From the NCBI RefSeq assembly GCF_031180885.1, contig NZ_JAPSLK010000008.1, positions 1 to 64,000 on the forward strand: a DNA stretch of 64,000 bases. The letters are read 5' to 3'. Below are positions 43,746-53,021 of this stretch, one piece after another; within the stretch, counting starts at the first letter, position 1; each line of letters begins with the position of its first letter. The position numbers and the translations under genes were made by a program. Origin of the DNA: Saccharothrix sp. (GTDB lineage Bacteria; Actinomycetota; Actinomycetes; Mycobacteriales; Pseudonocardiaceae). The notes beneath the pieces are model-generated. The model was not told the DNA's origin, did no database searches, and was given only the letters and a program-made list of their open reading frames with translations.

Positions 43746-45689
43746 CTACGGGGCCAGGCCGAGACCGAAGAAGTGCATCCCGGAGTTGGCGGGCAACGTG
43801 ACCGCGTCCACCGTCTTCGCCGGGTCGGTCGTGACCGAGTGGGCGAAGATCGTGTACCGGTAGGCGGTGTCGCCGTACCCGCTCTGCCGGTTGCGCCCGA
43901 CGACCGTCGCCACCGCCGTGGCACCGCCCGCCGCCGGCTGCGTCCAGTTGGGGAACGCGATGGTGCCGCGCGCGGTCGTGCCATCGGTGTAGCGGACCAC
44001 CAACTCACCGCTGGGCAGCGTCCCGATGCCGGAACCCAGCACCACCACCCTGCTTCCCTTGCCGGACAAGCGGATCACCTGTCCGGTCCCGGTGGCGTTG
44101 TTCTTCACGCCCACGCCGGTGGGCCACGTGATCGACGCTCCCAACGCCGTGACGGTGGCACCGGGCGCGAGGCCGGCGGCGGTCAGCTTGTCGGCGGAGA
44201 AGCTGTTGCCGTCGCCGTCGAAGTTGCCCGGGGTGGTGTTGTTCTCGTAGGTGGTGCCGACGTTGTCGAACGCCGCCGCCAGGTTGGGCAGCGGGGTCGA
44301 GCCGCCACCGCCGGGCATGTCGGTTTCGGGCGAGTCCAGGCCGGGGCGCGGGCGTGACCAGTCGCCGCGGGTGAAGTCCGGCACCGGCACCGCCGCGCCG
44401 CCGGCGTCCAGGGACAGCACGCTCAACGGGATCGGCGCGCACCACGCGGCCGAGTCGTAGACGTCGATGTCGGGCACCAGACCGGACCGCATGAGCTGCA
44501 CCGTGCGCCACTGCATGATGCCGTCCATGCCGCCGTGCCCGCCGACCCCGTTGGGGAACTTCCGCCACAGCCAGTGCTTGTACTGCTCGCGGAACGTCCC
44601 GAAGTCGCGCCACGCGTGGTTTGTGTGGTCGGGCTCGAAGTAGACGCGCGCGCCTGAGGTGGTGCCCGCGTAGTCCTCGAAGATGCCGCGCGTGCCCGCG
44701 ATGCTGTTGACGCGGCTGTACGGGCGGGGCGTGCTGACGTCGTGGGCGGTGCGGATGTCGTAGCCCTTGGACGTCTTGATGTGGCACGTGACCAGGTCGC
44801 CGTTGACGTAGGTCTCGTTCCACGACGGGTGCGTGCGCGGCACGAACCGCTCTCGGTAGTCCGCCAAGCCGCGCGCCGGGGTGGCGCTCGCGCTGACCGT
44901 GGTGAACCGGTCGCCGCGGTTGATGTCCATCGCGGCGGCGACCGGGGCCAGGCCGTGCATGTGGTAGAAGCTGGCCTTGCTGCGGGTGTGCCACAGCCTG
45001 CGCCACGAGTCGGTGTAGTAGGTGTCGCTGAACAGCTGTGCCCGCAGGTCGTGCAGGTAGCCGCCGTGGCCGTTGGTGACCTCACCGAACACGCCTGAGT
45101 GGGACATCCGCAGCACGGCGAGTTCGTTGTTGCCGTAGCAGCAGTTCTCGGCGAGCATCAGGTGCTTGCGGGTGCGTTCGGACGTGTCGACCAGGCTCCA
45201 CAGCTCGGACAGCTCGGTCGCGATGGGCAGTTCCACCGACGCGTGCTTGCCGGCGAGCATCGCGTCTCGGCCCTGCGCGTAGTGGAACTCCCAGGGCGTC
45301 GCGATGTAGACGAGGTCGACGTCCGTGCGCGCGAGCAACTGCTTGTAGGAGTCGACCGAACCGCCGATAACAGCGGGCCGGGGGTACCCCTGGGCGACCA
45401 GCCGGTCGGCGGTGCTCTGCGCCCGGCTGGTGCGGATGTCGCACACCGCCGTGACCACCGCGCCGGGCACCGAAGCCCAGCCGGAAGCCATCGCGCCGCC
45501 CCGGTTCCCGAGGCCGATCAGTCCGATTCGGACGGTGTTGTGCGCGGGGAAGGGGACGTCGATCATGGTGGTTTGACCGGGCGGACGGGGCGGGTCGTCC
45601 GCGGCCGTGGCTGCCGGGGCGCCACCCAGCGCGACCACACCGGTCGCCATGACGCCGCCGAACAGGGACCGCCGCGTGATGTCGGTCAT
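43746..45689 (-). CDS. Tat-exported GH109-type (Gfo/Idh/MocA) glycosidase with C-terminal binding domain
   Basis: 647 residues from the ATG at 45689 (AAGGAG 7 nt upstream). Tat signal TRRSLFGGVMATGVVALG. NAD-binding Rossmann motif IGLIGLGNRGGAM, then ATPWEFHYAQG, LMLAENCCYGNNELAVL and FYHMHGLAPVAAAMDINRGD, the hallmark blocks of GH109 alpha-N-acetylgalactosaminidases, which hydrolyse by an NAD redox mechanism. Residues about 505-640 are a separate beta-sandwich (FDNVGTTYENNTTPGNFDGD ... ADKLTAAGLAPGATV) seen appended to actinobacterial glycosidases. Last gene of a sugar ABC operon, 23 bp after the permease. Confidence 0.85.
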   Translation of the reverse strand: MTDITRRSLFGGVMATGVVALGGAPAATAADDPPRPPGQTTMIDVPFPAHNTVRIGLIGLGNRGGAMASGWASVPGAVVTAVCDIRTSRAQSTADRLVAQGYPRPAVIGGSVDSYKQLLARTDVDLVYIATPWEFHYAQGRDAMLAGKHASVELPIATELSELWSLVDTSERTRKHLMLAENCCYGNNELAVLRMSHSGVFGEVTNGHGGYLHDLRAQLFSDTYYTDSWRRLWHTRSKASFYHMHGLAPVAAAMDINRGDRFTTVSASATPARGLADYRERFVPRTHPSWNETYVNGDLVTCHIKTSKGYDIRTAHDVSTPRPYSRVNSIAGTRGIFEDYAGTTSGARVYFEPDHTNHAWRDFGTFREQYKHWLWRKFPNGVGGHGGMDGIMQWRTVQLMRSGLVPDIDVYDSAAWCAPIPLSVLSLDAGGAAVPVPDFTRGDWSRPRPGLDSPETDMPGGGGSTPLPNLAAAFDNVGTTYENNTTPGNFDGDGNSFSADKLTAAGLAPGATVTALGASITWPTGVGVKNNATGTGQVIRLSGKGSRVVVLGSGIGTLPSGELVVRYTDGTTARGTIAFPNWTQPAAGGATAVATVVGRNRQSGYGDTAYRYTIFAHSVTTDPAKTVDAVTLPANSGMHFFGLGLAP

Positions 45690-45712
45690 GAAGGCTCCTT
45701 GTGTCGCAGGGG

Positions 45713-46564
45713 TTATTTGACGGCGCCGAGCGTCATCCCTTCGACGATGCGCCGTCCGAGCCAGACGTAGAGCGCGAGCATGGGCAGGACGAGGATGCAG
45801 ACCCCGGCGAACAGGGCGCCGTAGTCGGCTCCGGAGTACTGTTGTGTCTGCATGAAACCCAGCAGTGCCAACGGAAGCGTTTGGAGTTCGGTGTCCTGGA
45901 CGAAGACCAGGGCGATGAACGTCTCGTTCCACAGGCCGATCGCGTTGAGGATCAACGCCGTGATCAGGCCGCCGCGGGCCAGCGGCAGCGAGATCTGGAG
46001 GAACGTCCGCAACGGCCCAGCGCCGTCGATGGCCGCCGCCTCCTCGACTTCCTCGGGCAGGGAGCCGAAGAACGCGGTGAGCAGGAAGACGGTGAAGGGC
46101 AGGGAGAGCGCGACGTAGAGGATGAACAGGCCGGTCAGGGAGTTGACCAGGCCGATGTTCTCCAGCATCACGAACAGCGGGATCACGATGACCTGCACCG
46201 GGATGCCGATGCCCAGCGCGAAGAACAACGCCATCGCCCCGGAGACCCGGGTCCCCGAGCGGGCCAGGGCGTAGGCGGCGGGCGCGGAGATCGCCACCAG
46301 CACCACCGCCGACCCGGTCACCAGCAGCACCGTGTTCAGCGCGGCGGCCCCGAAACCGCTGTCGGACCAGGCTTTCGCGAAGTTGCCGAACTCGCCGAAA
46401 CTCGACAGCGACCAGGGTTCGGCGAAGATCGCGGTGTGGTCGCGCAGCGCGGCCAGGCCCATCCACGCCAGCACGCCGACGTTGAAGACCGCCAGCAGCC
46501 ACACCAGGCCGACGCCACCCCGGTGGAGCAGCCCGTGACCGTGCCTAGAACTGGATTTGCGCAC
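45713..46564 (-). CDS. Sugar ABC transporter permease, MalG type
   Basis: 283 residues from a GTG that overlaps the upstream permease gene by 20 bp. Six membrane segments and the EAA loop EEVEEAAAIDGAGPLRTFLQISLPL, which contacts the ATPase. CUT1 family, the second half of the channel with the MalF-type protein. No ATPase gene is present; actinomycetes commonly use a shared MsiK/MalK-type ATPase for CUT1 importers. Confidence 0.9.
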   Translation of the reverse strand: MRKSSSRHGHGLLHRGGVGLVWLLAVFNVGVLAWMGLAALRDHTAIFAEPWSLSSFGEFGNFAKAWSDSGFGAAALNTVLLVTGSAVVLVAISAPAAYALARSGTRVSGAMALFFALGIGIPVQVIVIPLFVMLENIGLVNSLTGLFILYVALSLPFTVFLLTAFFGSLPEEVEEAAAIDGAGPLRTFLQISLPLARGGLITALILNAIGLWNETFIALVFVQDTELQTLPLALLGFMQTQQYSGADYGALFAGVCILVLPMLALYVWLGRRIVEGMTLGAVK

Positions 46565-47504
46565 GGCGCATCACCCTCCGCAGCAGCACGACCAGGACAC
46601 CGACCACGAGCAGCATCACCACCGCCGAGGCGGAGGCGTACCCGAACTGGTACTGCGGGTTGCGCCCACCGAAGGTGCTGCCGTAGATGAACAACGCGCT
46701 GTTCCACACGTCGACCGTGGGCATGTCGTTGGTGGTGCCGCCGAACGCGTAGATGAACTCGAAGATCTTCAGCGACGAGATCGTCCAGATGACCGCGGCG
46801 GTGGCGACCACGTCCCAGGTCAGGGGCAGCGTGATGTGCCGGAACCGTTGCCACGCGGTCGCTCCGGCCAGTGCCGAGTCCTCGTAGAGGTCGGCCGGGA
46901 TGCGGTCGACGCCGGCCATGATGATCGTGGTGAAGAACCCGGTGTTGACCCAGATCAAGCCGATGCAGATGACGGTGAACAGGTTGTCGCCCAACCAGTT
47001 CGGGGTGTTCCCGGTGACCCCGGTCCAGAGGGTGGTGAGCAGGCCTTCCGGGGAGCGGAACAGGAAGCCCCACAGCACCGACAGCACCACCGGGGAGACG
47101 ATGTAGGGGAAGAACAGCACCGCCCGCACGAACTTCCGCCCGCGCATCTCCCGCAGCACCATGGTCAACGCGAACGACACCGCGAACGTCGCCACTCCCA
47201 CCACGACAAGGATCAGCATGGTGTTGGCGAACGAGTCCAGGAACGTCGAGTCGTCCAGCAGGATCTCGTAGTTCTGCACACCGCGGGGTTCCAGCGCGCC
47301 GACGCCGTCCCACCTGTGGAAGCTGATCCACACCGACGCCAGCACCGGACCCACGAAGAACACCAGGTACAGCGCGAGGGCGGGCGCGATGAACGGCCAG
47401 AACAGCGCTCGGCGGCGACGGGCCAGCGGCGTGAGCGGTGCGGCGGACGCCTGCGCCCGCCGCACCCGACGCCCGGCGACCGCGGTCGCGGACGCAACCG
47501 CCAT
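46545..47504 (-). CDS. Sugar ABC transporter permease, MalF type
   Basis: 319 residues from the ATG at 47504, which shares one base with the stop of the binding-protein gene (TGATG). Basic N-terminus, six membrane segments (FWPFIAPALALYLVFFVGPV ...), and the EAA loop DLYEDSALAGATAWQRFRHITLPLT. Forms the transmembrane channel with the MalG-type partner. Confidence 0.9.
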   Translation of the reverse strand: MAVASATAVAGRRVRRAQASAAPLTPLARRRRALFWPFIAPALALYLVFFVGPVLASVWISFHRWDGVGALEPRGVQNYEILLDDSTFLDSFANTMLILVVVGVATFAVSFALTMVLREMRGRKFVRAVLFFPYIVSPVVLSVLWGFLFRSPEGLLTTLWTGVTGNTPNWLGDNLFTVICIGLIWVNTGFFTTIIMAGVDRIPADLYEDSALAGATAWQRFRHITLPLTWDVVATAAVIWTISSLKIFEFIYAFGGTTNDMPTVDVWNSALFIYGSTFGGRNPQYQFGYASASAVVMLLVVGVLVVLLRRVMRRAQIQF

Positions 47505-48760
47505 CAGCCGTTCTTCTTCCAGTAGTTCGCCTGCTTCTCCGCCAGTTGGGACAGGAAGCCGTCGATGTCGGTCTTGCCCTTGATGAGCTGGTCGTTGACC
47601 GGGTAGAAGGCCTCCTCGGCGTAGCCGGGGATCTCGTCGATGCCGTCGATCGGGCGCGACACCGGCAGGCTCTCCAGCGCGGTGCCCAGGCCCTTCAGGT
47701 CGTCGGGCACGGGCAGGGCCGGGTTCGGGGTGAGGTTCTTGGCCGTGGTCGAGATCTTCGACAGGTGGGTGTCCTTGAGGAAGTAGGCGATGAACTTCTC
47801 CGCCGCCGCGGCCTTCTTGGCGGGCTTGGGGATCGCGAACCCGAGGTTGGACACCGGCACGGTGGTCTTCGCGCCCGGCAACGGGGCGAAGGTGAACTGG
47901 AAGCCCTGCGCGGCCTTCGGCCCGGTCTCGGACGGCGCCCACGAGCCCATCAGCAGGAAGTCCGCCTGGCGCTGCGCCCACTTCTCCTGCACCGCGGGCC
48001 ACTTGGAGCCGTCGTAGCCGTCGATGAAGTACTTCTTGTCCACCAGGTCCTTGACCTTGGCCAGGGTGGCGCGGACCTCGGGGGCGTCCCACGCCTTGCC
48101 GGTCTTGTCCTTGGCCAGCTCGTCGACTTTGCCCGCGCCCAGCGCGCCGACGGTCCAGTAGGCGTTGTAGTACGGGATGTCGGCGTCCAGCGCGATCGGC
48201 GCGCGGCCCTCGCCCTTGGCCTTGGCGAACAGCCCGGCCAGCTCGTCCCACGACTTCGGGGCCGTGCCGGGCAGCTTCGAGCCGTCGAACCACAGGCCGT
48301 TGCCGATGATCTCGTAGGGGACCAGGAAGAACTTGCCGTCCTTCTTCAGCGTGCCGGTGTACTTGTCGGCGATGACGTCGGAGACCTTCTTGCCCGACCC
48401 GGGCACCTCGGCCCCGTAGACCGCGGTCAGGTCGCGGAACTGGTCGGAGGCGACCAGGTTCGCCCGCACGCCCGCTTCCTCCTGGTCCACCAGGTCCGGC
48501 ACGTCACCGCCGCGCAGCGCGGGCACGACCTTCTTCAGCACGTCCCGGCCCTGCCATTGCACGGTGACGTCGATGCCGGTCTCCTTCTCGAAGTCGGCGA
48601 CCGCCTGCGCCAGGACCTGCGCCTGCGGCTCGTTCTCCTTCCACATCGACCAGTAGGTGAACGACTTGCCGTCGTCGCTTGCGGCGTTCCCGCCGCTACA
48701 GGCGGTCAGGGCGAGCGCGGCGGCCGTGAGGGCGGCGGCGCGGGGTGGAGCAGCGGTCAC
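47504..48760 (-). CDS. Extracellular sugar-binding lipoprotein of a CUT1 ABC transporter
   Basis: 418 residues from the GTG at 48760 (GGGAG 7 nt upstream). Lipoprotein signal ALTAAALALTACSGG (lipobox LTAC). The rest is a class I/II sugar-binding fold: FTYWSMWKENEPQAQVLAQA, ADFEKETGIDVTVQWQGRD, GNGLWFDGSKLPGTAPKSWD. First gene of the operon SBP-MalF-MalG-GH109. The sugar is probably related to what the GH109-type enzyme releases, i.e. N-acetylgalactosamine or a similar amino sugar (inference). Confidence 0.9.
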   Translation of the reverse strand: MTAAPPRAAALTAAALALTACSGGNAASDDGKSFTYWSMWKENEPQAQVLAQAVADFEKETGIDVTVQWQGRDVLKKVVPALRGGDVPDLVDQEEAGVRANLVASDQFRDLTAVYGAEVPGSGKKVSDVIADKYTGTLKKDGKFFLVPYEIIGNGLWFDGSKLPGTAPKSWDELAGLFAKAKGEGRAPIALDADIPYYNAYWTVGALGAGKVDELAKDKTGKAWDAPEVRATLAKVKDLVDKKYFIDGYDGSKWPAVQEKWAQRQADFLLMGSWAPSETGPKAAQGFQFTFAPLPGAKTTVPVSNLGFAIPKPAKKAAAAEKFIAYFLKDTHLSKISTTAKNLTPNPALPVPDDLKGLGTALESLPVSRPIDGIDEIPGYAEEAFYPVNDQLIKGKTDIDGFLSQLAEKQANYWKKNG

Positions 48761-48880
48761 GGGGCACTCCCTGAGGGGCTGTGTGGTGCACTGCACACCG
48801 CAGGCGCTGGTGAGCAATTGTGCACATACTTCCCCTCGAACGCGCACCGGTCAACAGCAAGTCGTCACCGTTTGAGCACG

Positions 48881-48894
48881 GTTCTAGCCAGAAC
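48881..48894. promoter_or_regulatory. Inverted repeat GTTCT-N4-AGAAC in the SBP/SIS divergent region
   Basis: A 5+4+5 palindrome in the 211-bp gap between the ABC operon and the divergent SIS gene, a natural place for a shared operator. No regulator gene is adjacent, so control must come from elsewhere. Confidence 0.4.
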
Positions 48895-48971
48895 AGGCTG
48901 TTGGAGATGCAAAATCATGCAGTATGTTCGTGGCTTGAGTGCAGAAATGCGCACTGTCTGGAGGAGAGCCC

Positions 48972-49847
48972 GTGAGCACCCACGTCGCTGTCGAGATCGC
49001 CACCCAGCCGGACTGCTGGCACCGGGCGTCCACCCTGGCCAAGGAGGTCGCGCCGGTCCTGCCCCGCCCCGGTGAGCGGGTGGCCGTGGTCGGCTGCGGC
49101 ACCTCGTGGTTCATGGCGCAGTCCTACGCGTGGCTGCGCGAGGCCACCGGCCAGGGCTTCACCGACGCCTTCGCCGCCTCCGAGTTCCCCGGCGCGCGGG
49201 ACTACGACCGCATCGTCGCGATCACCCGGTCGGGCACCACCTCGGAGGTGCTGGACCTGCTGGAGTCGGTCACCGTGCCCACGCTGGCCCTGACCGCCGA
49301 CGGCACCACGCCGGTCGTCGACGCGGCTGACGACGTTGTCGTGCTCGACTTCGCCGACGAGGTGTCGGTCGTGCAGACCCGCTTCGCGACGAGCGCTTTG
49401 GCGTTGCTGCGGACGTCCCTGGGCGAGGACCTGACGCCCGCGATCGCCGACGCGTCGGCCGCGGTGGGGTTGGCGCTGCGCCCGGAGTGGACGTCGGCCA
49501 CGCAGATCACGTTCCTGGGGCGGGGCTGGACGGTGGGGTTGGCGCACGAGGCGGCGCTGAAGATGCGTGAGGCGGCGGGGGCGTGGACCGAGTCGTACCC
49601 GGCGATGGACTACCGGCACGGGCCGATCAGCGTGACGGCGCCGGGGCGGCTGGCGTGGATGTTCGGCAGTGCGCCGGAGGGGTTGGCCGGGGATGTGGAG
49701 GCGACCGGGGGGACGTTCGTGACGAGCGGGCTGGACCCGATGGCGGGCTTGGTGGTGGCGCAGCGCTTGGCGGTGCACATCGCGGAGGCCGCGGGCCTCA
49801 ACCCGGACCAGCCCCGCCACCTGACCCGCTCGGTGATCCTGTCGTAG
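48972..49847 (+). CDS. SIS-domain sugar isomerase/deaminase (AgaS/GlmS-C-like)
   Basis: 291 residues from the GTG at 48972 (GAGGAG upstream). Two SIS domains: VAVVGCGTSWFMAQSYAWLREATGQG, then ITRSGTTSEVLDLLESV (phosphosugar-binding Ser loop), and second half TFLGRGWTVGLAHEAALKMREAAG ... ESYPAMDYRHGP, where the Glu and RHGP resemble the isomerase/deaminase sites of GlmS and AgaS. It likely converts an amino-sugar phosphate to fructose-6-phosphate or tagatose-6-phosphate. Divergent from the transporter operon, completing an uptake-and-entry unit. Confidence 0.85.
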   Translation: MSTHVAVEIATQPDCWHRASTLAKEVAPVLPRPGERVAVVGCGTSWFMAQSYAWLREATGQGFTDAFAASEFPGARDYDRIVAITRSGTTSEVLDLLESVTVPTLALTADGTTPVVDAADDVVVLDFADEVSVVQTRFATSALALLRTSLGEDLTPAIADASAAVGLALRPEWTSATQITFLGRGWTVGLAHEAALKMREAAGAWTESYPAMDYRHGPISVTAPGRLAWMFGSAPEGLAGDVEATGGTFVTSGLDPMAGLVVAQRLAVHIAEAAGLNPDQPRHLTRSVILS

Positions 49848-49934
49848 GTGGTCTGAGCTGCGGGCATCTTCGTCAGGGTCGGCGGCCGCCCCACCAAGGC
49901 CGGCCTTCGGCCCCCTCCGCACAGCGGCGAAGGC

Positions 49935-50549
49935 TCAAGTCGGCCAGGCGCGGCGGTGTTCCACGTGGAGTTCGCGGGCGTTGCCCAAAGTTCCGTCGTT
50001 CGAGTGCAGCCTGGCGCACGCGTGATCCGGCCCATCAGGGGATGACGGCCCCTTCAGCGCCAGCTCGCGGAACAAGTGAGCGGTCTCGCGGAACAGGGGC
50101 GGGCTGCCGACCAGGAACACCGTCTCCGCATGCACGTGTTCGTCGAACCGATCGCGGTTCTCGCGGTAGTGGCGGCGGGCATATGAGATATCGGATGCCG
50201 GCGGGCGGAGGCGGACGGTGTGCGGCAGGCCCTGGCCCAGGCGGGCGCGTAGGGACTTCCACCGCGACGGCGGGAAGCCCAGCGAGTGGTGGAGCAGGAC
50301 CAGGTCCAGCGGACGGCCCTCGACAGGAGAGGGGTTGGTGCGCATGGGCAGGTGGATCAGGGAGTGGCGGGAGTGCGCGGCCAGCTGCCACAGGGTCGCC
50401 AAGACCTGAGCCGCCTCGGTGTTGACGTAGCCGCTCAGCCAACGGTCGTGGTCCAGCAGGACCGCGCGCGTCGGCGGGTGCGCCGGGCGGACCACCCGGT
50501 ACTCGTCACCGCCCAAGCGGGCGCGGTGGATCAGGACGCGCAGTCGCAC
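49935..50549 (-). CDS. Conserved hypothetical protein
   Basis: 204 residues from a GTG at 50549. Opens MRLRVLIHRARLGGDEYRVV and continues RPAHPPTRAVLLDHDRWLSG, YVNTEAAQVLATLWQLAAHS, LVLLHHSLGF and FRETAHLFRELALKG. The His-rich SLIHLPM and HHSL patches and the compact alpha/beta look suggest a soluble enzyme or binding protein, but I recognise no family motif. No signal or membrane helix. Follows the SIS gene tail to tail. Confidence 0.65.
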   Translation of the reverse strand: MRLRVLIHRARLGGDEYRVVRPAHPPTRAVLLDHDRWLSGYVNTEAAQVLATLWQLAAHSRHSLIHLPMRTNPSPVEGRPLDLVLLHHSLGFPPSRWKSLRARLGQGLPHTVRLRPPASDISYARRHYRENRDRFDEHVHAETVFLVGSPPLFRETAHLFRELALKGPSSPDGPDHACARLHSNDGTLGNARELHVEHRRAWPT

Positions 50550-50770
50550 CGCGGGAAAGTACCCGAGGGGAACCGCCGGGGTCGGCCTGGTTTCCCGGTG
50601 GCCGACGCCGGCGTGGGCGGCTGGAGGAGTCCCGGGGCGCGCCGCGCCGCCGACGGCGCACCCCGCCCTCTTAAGCCGGCCATGTCACGCACCCCGCTGC
50701 AGTCACGCCCCAAACGCTAGGCCGTTCAGGCGAAATCGGCTACGTGACGTCCCGCTTCCGGGTGACCGGG

Positions 50771-51289
50771 TCACAGCGTGCCCGGATCCACCACGTGCCA
50801 GGTCAGGGCGCTGTTGTCCCCCGTCGACCACCACACGAAAGTGACCCGCGCGAGCACCGTGCCGAAGCCCGTCGCCAGGTCCGCCGTCCGGTCGGTCCGC
50901 GTGTCGTACAGCGCCAGGACACCCCGGCCGTCGTCGACGACCACCGCGAACCGGTCCAACAGCACGACGTCCCCGATCGCCGAACGCACCTCCCGCCCGC
51001 CGACCCGCCGCCGCGACGACCCGTCGGGCCGCACCAGGTCCAGCCGCGCCGTCCCGCTCTGCCGCAACACCTGCACCCGGCACCACTCGGCCGTGCAGTC
51101 CACCAGCTCGACACCCTCCCCGCGCACGGTCCGCACCTCGCCGGTCCGCAGGTCCGCCAGCCGCGACGACCCCGCCGCCTCGACCTCCGCCGCCGTCGCC
51201 CACGGCCACGCGGTCAGCGAGTACCGACCCGCACTCGCAGCCCGGGAGCACCAGTCCCGTGGCGGCGGCCGCACCTTCTTGGCAACCAC
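50771..51289 (-). CDS. Propeller-like hypothetical protein, 5' end probably truncated by repeat copy B
   Basis: 172 residues if translation starts at 51289, but that start lies inside the hairpin of repeat copy B, so the first residues (MVAKKVR) come from the repeat. The remainder, from RDWCSRAASAGRYSLTAWPW, has recurrent blades (LADLRTGEVRTV, LVRPDGSSRR, ALYDTRTDRTADL) and a C-terminal WHVVDPGTL, like the last part of a secreted or lipoprotein beta-propeller. No signal peptide remains. Best read as a gene whose 5' part was lost at the repeat. Confidence 0.6.
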   Translation of the reverse strand: MVAKKVRPPPRDWCSRAASAGRYSLTAWPWATAAEVEAAGSSRLADLRTGEVRTVRGEGVELVDCTAEWCRVQVLRQSGTARLDLVRPDGSSRRRVGGREVRSAIGDVVLLDRFAVVVDDGRGVLALYDTRTDRTADLATGFGTVLARVTFVWWSTGDNSALTWHVVDPGTL

Positions 51290-51460
51290 GCTTCACCGGT
51301 TGCCAAGAAGGGCGAAGGGTGGTTGCCTCCGGCAGGCCGTACGGGGGACGAACGACGCCCTTCCACCCCCCCGGGGGCCTGCCGCGCGGCGAGCGCCGCT
51401 TTTGATCTTTGGATTTTGAGAGCGCGAAGCGCGTTCATCTTGATAGCGCTGCGCGCACCC
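51274..51460. repeat. Dispersed structured repeat, copy B
   Basis: Hairpin of 14-bp arms (51274-51287 with 51298-51311) and the same 10-nt loop type as copy A (ACGCTTCACC here, ACGCTTTACC there). The arms differ between copies but remain fully complementary within each. Downstream about 90 bp match copy A nearly exactly, ending in TTTTGATCTT, then GCGCGAAGCGCGTTC. Lies just beyond the chitinase stop on its transcript and at the 5' edge of the truncated propeller gene. Confidence 0.75.
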
Positions 51461-51484
51461 AAAGGCACGCGCAGCGCGGGTAGG

Positions 51485-52981
51485 TCAACGGGGCAAGTAC
51501 GCGCGGTGGGACTTGGAGAACTCGAAGTTGTTGTGGCGGTCCCAGTTGACCGACCACGTCATCAAGCCGCGCAGGTTGGGGTAGGTCGCCTTGGGCTTGT
51601 ACGTCCCGCAGTTCGTCCCCTTCATCAGGCAGTCCAGGGCCTTGTGGGTCTCGGCGACCGACGTGAAGCCGTTGCCCGCGTTGACGCTGGCCGGTAGCCC
51701 GATCGCCACCTGCTCCTGGCGCAGGCCGGTGAAGAACTTCGTGGCGTCGCCGCGCACCGGGAAGCCGGCCAGGACCATGTCGGCCATCGACACGTGGAAG
51801 TCGTGGCCGCCCATGAAGTGGTACCGGTTGTCCAGGCCCATGATCGGGCCCGAGTTGTAGTGCTGGACGTGCAACAGGGTCAGGTCGTCGCGCATGGCGT
51901 GGATGACCGGGAGGTACGCCCCGGCGCGCGGGTCGGCGCCGCTACCGCCGCCGTAGTGCTGGTAGCCGACCTGGACGAAGAAGGTCTCGGGGGCCATGGT
52001 CAGGACGAACTTGGCTCCGTAGCGGGACTTCAGGGTCTTCAACGCGGAGATCAGGTTGACGATCACCGGGGTCGTGGGGTTGCGGAAGTCGGTGTCGCCG
52101 GCGTTGAGGGACAAGGAGTGGCCCTCGAAGTCGACGTCGAGGCCGTCCAGGCCGTACTTGTCGATGATGGCACTGGCGCTGCGCACGAACGCGTCCCGGG
52201 CGGCGGTGGTGGTGAGTTGGACCTGGCCGTTCGCGCCGCCGATGGAGATCAGGACCTTGCGGCCCTGGGCCTGCTTCTCGCGGATGGCGGCGATGAACTC
52301 CGCCTCGGACTCGACGTTCGGGCACTCCGCCACGGGGCACTGCTGGAACCTCAGGTCACCGGACGTCGCGGAGGTGGGCTCGGCGAAGGACAGGTTGATG
52401 ATGTCCCAGTCCGGGGAGACGTCCTTCATGCGGATGTACCCGGACCCGTTGGCGAAGCTGGCGTGCAGGTACCCGACCAACACACGCCGCGGCAGCCCAG
52501 TCTGGGGCGGAGTGGTGGTCGTCGTGGTGGTTGTACCAGTCGTTGTCGTAGTAGTTGTGGTCGTGGTGGTCGTGGTGGTCGGGGACCCCGTGCAGGGATT
52601 GCCGTTCAGCCTGCAATTGGCCGGTGCAGCCGTGCCGGAGGCGTTGAAGCCGAAGGTCACGGTCGCACCGGGCGCGACGGTGCCGTTGTACTCGCGGTTG
52701 GTGAAGGTGTAGTGGCCGGACGCATTGGTCTGGAGGGCGTCCCAGTACGCGCCGACCGCCGTCCCCGCCGGCAGGTCGAACTCGACCTTCCAGCTCGTGA
52801 TCGCCGCGCTGGTCTCGTTCTTGATCGCGAACTGGCCGGTGTAGCCGCTCTCCCACGCCGACGTCTTGGTGAAGGTCGCCGTCACCGACGCGGCGTACGC
52901 CGGGGCGAAGCTCACCGCGACGGCGCCCACGACCAGGGCGCACACCGCCGCCACCCGGGCGAACAGGACTCCGCGGGACAT
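51485..52981 (-). CDS. Secreted chitinase: CBM2, Thr linker, GH18
   Basis: 498 residues from the ATG at 52981 (GAGGAG upstream). Signal peptide about 1-30; CBM2 about 31-130 (TFTKTSAWESGYTGQFAIKN ... GSPC-type end); a linker with 14 and 8 Thr in runs; GH18 about 165-498 with chitin-type substrate loop SFAEPTS and catalytic DGLDVDFEG (DxxDxDxE with Glu as acid). Degrades chitin outside the cell. A DasR-like site lies about 40 bp upstream, consistent with GlcNAc control. Confidence 0.93.
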   Translation of the reverse strand: MSRGVLFARVAAVCALVVGAVAVSFAPAYAASVTATFTKTSAWESGYTGQFAIKNETSAAITSWKVEFDLPAGTAVGAYWDALQTNASGHYTFTNREYNGTVAPGATVTFGFNASGTAAPANCRLNGNPCTGSPTTTTTTTTTTTTTTGTTTTTTTTPPQTGLPRRVLVGYLHASFANGSGYIRMKDVSPDWDIINLSFAEPTSATSGDLRFQQCPVAECPNVESEAEFIAAIREKQAQGRKVLISIGGANGQVQLTTTAARDAFVRSASAIIDKYGLDGLDVDFEGHSLSLNAGDTDFRNPTTPVIVNLISALKTLKSRYGAKFVLTMAPETFFVQVGYQHYGGGSGADPRAGAYLPVIHAMRDDLTLLHVQHYNSGPIMGLDNRYHFMGGHDFHVSMADMVLAGFPVRGDATKFFTGLRQEQVAIGLPASVNAGNGFTSVAETHKALDCLMKGTNCGTYKPKATYPNLRGLMTWSVNWDRHNNFEFSKSHRAYLPR

Positions 52982-53021
52982 CTCATCAACTCCTCGAGCG
53001 GGCGGCCTGAGGTGCTGAAAT

